A stretch of DNA of 14,371 bases from Actinomycetota bacterium (GTDB lineage Bacteria > Actinomycetota > Thermoleophilia > Gaiellales > Gaiellaceae): assembly GCA_005885085.1 (NCBI GenBank), contig VAXY01000103.1, positions 4,590 to 18,960 on the forward strand. The letters run 5' to 3'. Under the pieces are notes generated by a model. That model was not told the DNA's origin and did not search any database. It saw only the letters and a list, made by a program, of their open reading frames with translations. Every line of letters begins with the position of its first letter. Position 1 is the first letter of the stretch. Positions 11,840-14,371 of the stretch are shown here, in pieces. A program made the translations under genes and the position numbers.

Positions 11840-13211
11840 TCCGGCGGGATGTTCTGGTTGATGCGGAAGAAGTTGTCCGGATCCCACTGCCGCTTCAGCG
11901 CCTTCAGCCGTGCGTACTTCTCCGGTCCGTAGGCGGCGCGGATCCGCTCCTCGCCCTCTTCGGCGTCGGAGAGGAAGCCGCGTAGAAGTCACGCACCCAC
12001 TGCCGTTCCTCGTCAAAGCCCTGGGCGTTTTCCGTCGCCGCGCCGATGTTGTACGTGAAGCCGGCGTTGCGCCCGCCGAACGCGGTGTCGTCCTCCCCGA
12101 CCCGGGCGACGGCGCCACCCATCTGCCACACCGGGAACGACGTCAGCGGTGAATTGATCCGCAACGAGTGCTCGACGGTGATGTCGATCATCTCGTCCGT
12201 CAGCGCGGGAACGTCGAACGCGCGGAAGTAGTACCAGCGCCCCGGCACGAAGCTCGGGTCGAGCATCGACTGGTGCGCCAAGAACGGCTTCGGCACACAG
12301 ACGTCGGCAATCGCATTGCCGAATTCCTTCATCGGGCGGATGAACTTTTCACCCTCGTCGAGGTCACCGATCCAGCACGGGATCACCATCACCACCGGCT
12401 GGCCGTGCAGCTCCTCCGGAACGAACGGCAGCGGCGGCGCCTTGCGGTGCACGACGATCGTCATCAGCTCGTCGGGCGCGTCCGCGACCCAGTCGCGGTA
12501 GAAGCGCAGCACCTCGGGCGAGTCCTCCATCTTCCAGAAGATCGGGCCCGCCAGCACGGTCGGCCCGACGGCGGCCAGATCGAACTCGAACTCCGTCACG
12601 ACGCCGAAGTTCGCGCCGGCGCCGCGCACGCCCCAGAACAGCTCCTCGTTCTCCTCGGCGCTCGCCTTGACGAGCTCGCCGTCGGCGGTGACGAGGTCGA
12701 CGCGGCGGAGCATGTCGACCGAGAGGCCGTGCTTGCGCATGATCCAGCCGATCCCGCCGCCGAGGGTCAGGCCGGCGACGCCGGTGTGCGTGACGATGCC
12801 CGACGGCGCGGCGAGCCCGAACGGCTGCGTCTCGCGGTCGAGCTCGCCCAGCAGCACACCGGCCTGGACGCGCGCGGTGCGCTCGGCCGGGTCGACGCGC
12901 ACGCCCTTCAGCTGGGTCAGGTCGATCACGAACGCGTCGTCCGCCATCGACAGGCCCGGGAAGCTGTGGCCACCGCTCCGCACGGCGACCGGCAGCCCGT
13001 GCTGCCGCGCGAACTTCACCGCGGCCATCACGTCCGCGACGCCCGCGCAGCGGGCGATCAGGGCCGGGCGGCGGTCGATCGAGCCGTTCCAGATCTTGCG
13101 GTGCTCGTCGTAGGGGGGATCGTCGCGGCCGACGATCTGGCCTCTGAAGCCGGCCTGGAGCTCGGCCAGCGCGGTTTCATCCAGTGTGAGTCCTTCTGCG
13201 ATTGCGATCAT
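11836..13211 (-). pseudogene. BBE-like FAD-linked oxidoreductase, C-terminus frameshifted
   Basis: The N-terminal 400 or so residues are an intact FAD_binding_4 oxidase (berberine-bridge-enzyme-like). They include RSGGHSFPGLSM with H82 as probable covalent FAD attachment, THTGVAGLTLGGGIGWIMRK (the second, cysteine, linkage of bicovalent members is absent), and LFWGVRGAGANFGVVTEFEF. Full members end with a BBE domain containing W-D-P-x-N-x-F...QNI. Here the reading frame leaves the family at RDFYAA (near 11978), adds 23 unrelated residues and stops at 11904. The proper ending, FLSDAEEGEERIRAAYGPEK...RQWDPDNFFRINQNIPPD, is present in the next frame (11976-11836). The usual LEPYxxGxYVN-like stretch of about 11 residues between the two is missing, so a deletion of roughly 30-35 nt caused the shift. 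The ATG at 13211 has no SD; GAAACT lies 7 nt upstream. Confidence 0.85.
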
Positions 13212-13245
13212 GCGCAGCAGTTTCGCACCAGACGGCCGTGTCCTC

Positions 13246-13251
13246 TAGTTT
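13246..13251 (+). promoter_or_regulatory. -10 element (TAGTTT) of leaderless dehydrogenase gene
   Basis: TAGTTT ends 7 nt before the ATG at 13259, in a 47-bp divergent gap shared with the FAD oxidoreductase. No Shine-Dalgarno sequence precedes the start. Confidence 0.45.
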
Positions 13252-13258
13252 CTTCCGC

Positions 13259-14164
13259 ATGCAGGTTGCAGTGATCGGGCTCGGAGCAATGGGGAGCCGG
13301 ATCGCGCGGCGGCTGCTCGACGCCGGCCACGAGGTGGTCGTCTGGAACCGGACGCCCGCCCGGGCCGAGGGCTTTCCGCGCGTGGCCGCGACGCCGGCGG
13401 AGGCGGCCCGCGCCGCCGAGGTCACGATCACCATGGTCGCGAACCCCCAGGCCCTGCGGGAGGTCACCGCAGGGATCGCGCCGCAGACCCTGATCGAGAT
13501 GTCCACGGTCGGACCGGCCGCGATTGACGAGCTCGCCACCGCGCTGCCGGAGGGCACCCGGCTGCTCGACGCGCCGGTGCTCGGCAGCCGTGCCGAGGCG
13601 GAGGCCGGGACGCTGCACGTTTTCGTCGGCGGTCCGAGGGAGCTCTACGACACCTTCGCGCCGCTGCTGGCGACGCTTGGCACCGTGCACCACGTCGGCG
13701 GGCTCGGCGCCGGCGCGTCGGCGAAGCTGGTCGCGAACTCGACGCTCTTCGGCATGATCGGGATGCTCGGCGAAGCGCTCAGGCTCGCCGACCGGCTCGG
13801 ACTTTCACGCGACGCGGCCTACGAGGTCCTCGCCGCGACGCCGATCGCCGCGCAGGCCGAGCGCCGGCGGGCAGCGCTGGAGGCGAACGACTATCCGCCG
13901 CGCTTTCCGCTCTCACTCGCGCGCAAGGACGCCGACCTCGTCGCGGGCGCCGCGCCCGAGCTGCGGCTCGCGCAGGCGGCCCGTTCCTGGCTCGCGGACG
14001 CCGACGACGCGTCGTGGGGCGAACGCGACTATTCGGCCGTGCTCGCGTGGATCCTAGACGTAGCCGACGAGCAGCAGGATCAGCGCGATCACGAGAATGA
14101 GCAGCAACCAGTTGCTGACCGCAAATCCGCCTACGAGCGCGAAGATGATCAGCAGCAGCACTAG
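13259..14164 (+). CDS. NAD(P)-dependent beta-hydroxyacid dehydrogenase (6-PGDH/HIBADH family)
   Basis: A 301-residue protein. The Rossmann N-terminus begins MQVAVIGLGAMGSRIARRLL with GxGxMG (7-12), and the residues after VVVWNRTPAR favour NADP. The substrate signature appears as DAPVLGSRAEAEAGTLHVFV (104-123; the family's DAPVSGG is altered to DAPVLGS). The catalytic-lysine helix is GAGASAKLVANS (K156), with the late motif LARKDADL (220-227). Family members usually end just after GERDYSAVLAWI (about residue 265). Here 36 hydrophilic residues rich in Q, D and E follow, running antisense over the small two-TM gene. The frame is open upstream to 13202, but homology starts at 13259. It reduces or oxidises a small beta-hydroxyacid or imine; the substrate is unknown. 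It is divergent from the FAD oxidoreductase. Confidence 0.9.
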   Translation: MQVAVIGLGAMGSRIARRLLDAGHEVVVWNRTPARAEGFPRVAATPAEAARAAEVTITMVANPQALREVTAGIAPQTLIEMSTVGPAAIDELATALPEGTRLLDAPVLGSRAEAEAGTLHVFVGGPRELYDTFAPLLATLGTVHHVGGLGAGASAKLVANSTLFGMIGMLGEALRLADRLGLSRDAAYEVLAATPIAAQAERRRAALEANDYPPRFPLSLARKDADLVAGAAPELRLAQAARSWLADADDASWGERDYSAVLAWILDVADEQQDQRDHENEQQPVADRKSAYEREDDQQQH

Positions 14165-14182
14165 GAGCCACAACAAGCCCAT
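14054..14182 (-). CDS. Small two-TM hydrophobic protein, 42 residues
   Basis: The translation MGLLWLLVLLLIIFALVGGF followed by AVSNWLLLILVIALILLLVGYV gives two membrane helices with a short polar turn. It resembles the very small stress-associated membrane proteins of the lmo0937/DUF5670 type in size and pattern; that match is from memory. GGAGG (14193-14189) precedes a double ATG (14185, 14182); the second has the better 6-nt spacing. A SigB-like promoter (GTTTGA-N14-GGCTAC) lies 31-59 nt upstream. It lies fully antisense to the last 36 codons of the dehydrogenase. Promoter, SD and hydrophobic content make it more credible than the dehydrogenase tail. Confidence 0.7.
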   Translation of the reverse strand: MGLLWLLVLLLIIFALVGGFAVSNWLLLILVIALILLLVGYV

Positions 14183-14215
14183 CATTCACCTCCGTTTCAG
14201 CGGGTTGCTGCCCCA

Positions 14216-14241
14216 GTAGCCGGTTTCACACGTTGTCAAAC
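14216..14241 (-). promoter_or_regulatory. SigB/SigF-like promoter (GTTTGA-N14-GGCTAC)
   Basis: On the minus strand GTTTGA (14241-14236), a 14-nt spacer and GGCTAC (14221-14216) fit the GTTT-N14-17-GGGTA(C/T) pattern. A plus-strand GTTTCA (14223-14228) overlaps it, facing the gene at the right edge, so the region may hold two overlapping divergent promoters; no clear -10 for the plus strand is visible. Confidence 0.5.
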
Positions 14242-14284
14242 GCGGAATCGCAGCAACTGCAATCTGCGAACCGGGAGGCGAATG

Positions 14285-14371
14285 ATGGCGACACAAGCAG
14301 GTGGTTACGACCGTGGCACGGCCTGGCGTTCGCGCTGGGCGGCGCCGCCGCGGCACGTGCACGACAGCGAG
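14285..14371 (+). CDS. Start of an unknown gene (cut by window edge)
   Basis: The first 29 codons read MATQAGGYDRGTAWRSRWAA, then PPRHVHDSE, and run off the window. GGGAGG (14273-14278) is 6 nt before the second of two adjacent ATGs (14282, 14285), mirroring the start of the divergent small two-TM gene. The N-terminus is polar with no signal peptide. Too little is present to assign a family, and another frame over the same bases cannot be excluded, though it lacks a start codon. Confidence 0.4.
   Translation, partial: MATQAGGYDRGTAWRSRWAAPPRHVHDSE

Noticed and set aside
13212..13258. Operator palindrome in the 47-bp gap between the FAD and dehydrogenase genes
   Set aside because: No convincing dyad is found; only -10-like hexamers are visible.
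12168..13274. 368-codon open frame on the plus strand
   Set aside because: It is a shadow of the FAD oxidoreductase, with R/H/D-rich low-complexity translation.
1..14371. CRISPR array, tRNA/rRNA genes, insertion sequences or prophage
   Set aside because: No spaced long repeats, cloverleaf patterns, transposase motifs or terminal inverted repeats were seen on either strand by eye.

Overview
The window is a GC-rich chromosomal segment of about 14.4 kb from an actinobacterium. Supporting signs are strong G/C third-position bias, frequent GTG starts, several apparently leaderless genes, a SARP/BTAD-NB-ARC-TPR regulator, two F420-type enzymes (an LLM oxidoreductase and a PPOX protein) and an MFS transporter fused to a cyclic-nucleotide-binding domain. 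The mixture resembles soil Thermoleophilia (Gaiellales/Solirubrobacterales); that placement is inference. No rRNA, tRNA, CRISPR array, insertion sequence or phage core gene is visible. About a dozen recognisable or clearly coding genes are joined by several very small ones.

Left part (1-4930): a partial MFS exporter on the minus strand runs off the left edge. Its upstream region carries an 8-residue leader ORF with a strong Shine-Dalgarno sequence and two 10-bp hairpins, an attenuator-like layout. Divergent to it is a 944-residue SARP-type regulator preceded by four 11-bp-spaced direct repeats that run into its -10 element. A cupin and a two-domain ABM-like protein form an operon downstream, closed by a 14-bp hairpin shared with a convergent small gene.

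Middle (4929-10580): a 77-residue small protein (minus); a membrane-anchored SRPBCC protein (plus) with a SigB-like promoter; a small one-TM ORF; a divergent F420 pair (LLM oxidoreductase minus, PPOX plus) whose start codons lie in the same GTGCAC palindrome; and a minus-strand run of MFS-cNMP fusion, SAM methyltransferase and secreted cupredoxin.

Right part (10580-14371): a small Cys3His protein (plus) and a little-described 0.45-kb segment with three tiny minus-strand ORFs, each with its own Shine-Dalgarno sequence, one of them in a hairpin loop, behind a TTGACA promoter. Then come a 3-TM protein (plus), a BBE-like FAD oxidoreductase whose C-terminus is broken by a deletion/frameshift, a divergent 6-PGDH/HIBADH-like dehydrogenase whose C-terminal tail is read antisense through a 42-residue two-TM protein gene, and the start of an unknown gene at the right edge.

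Two promoter architectures recur. In one, a TANNNT-like -10 ends exactly 6 nt (once 7) before the start codon, giving leaderless mRNAs. In the other, GTTTGA-N14-GG.TA-like elements of SigB/SigF type precede the SRPBCC gene and the small two-TM gene, pointing to a stress regulon.
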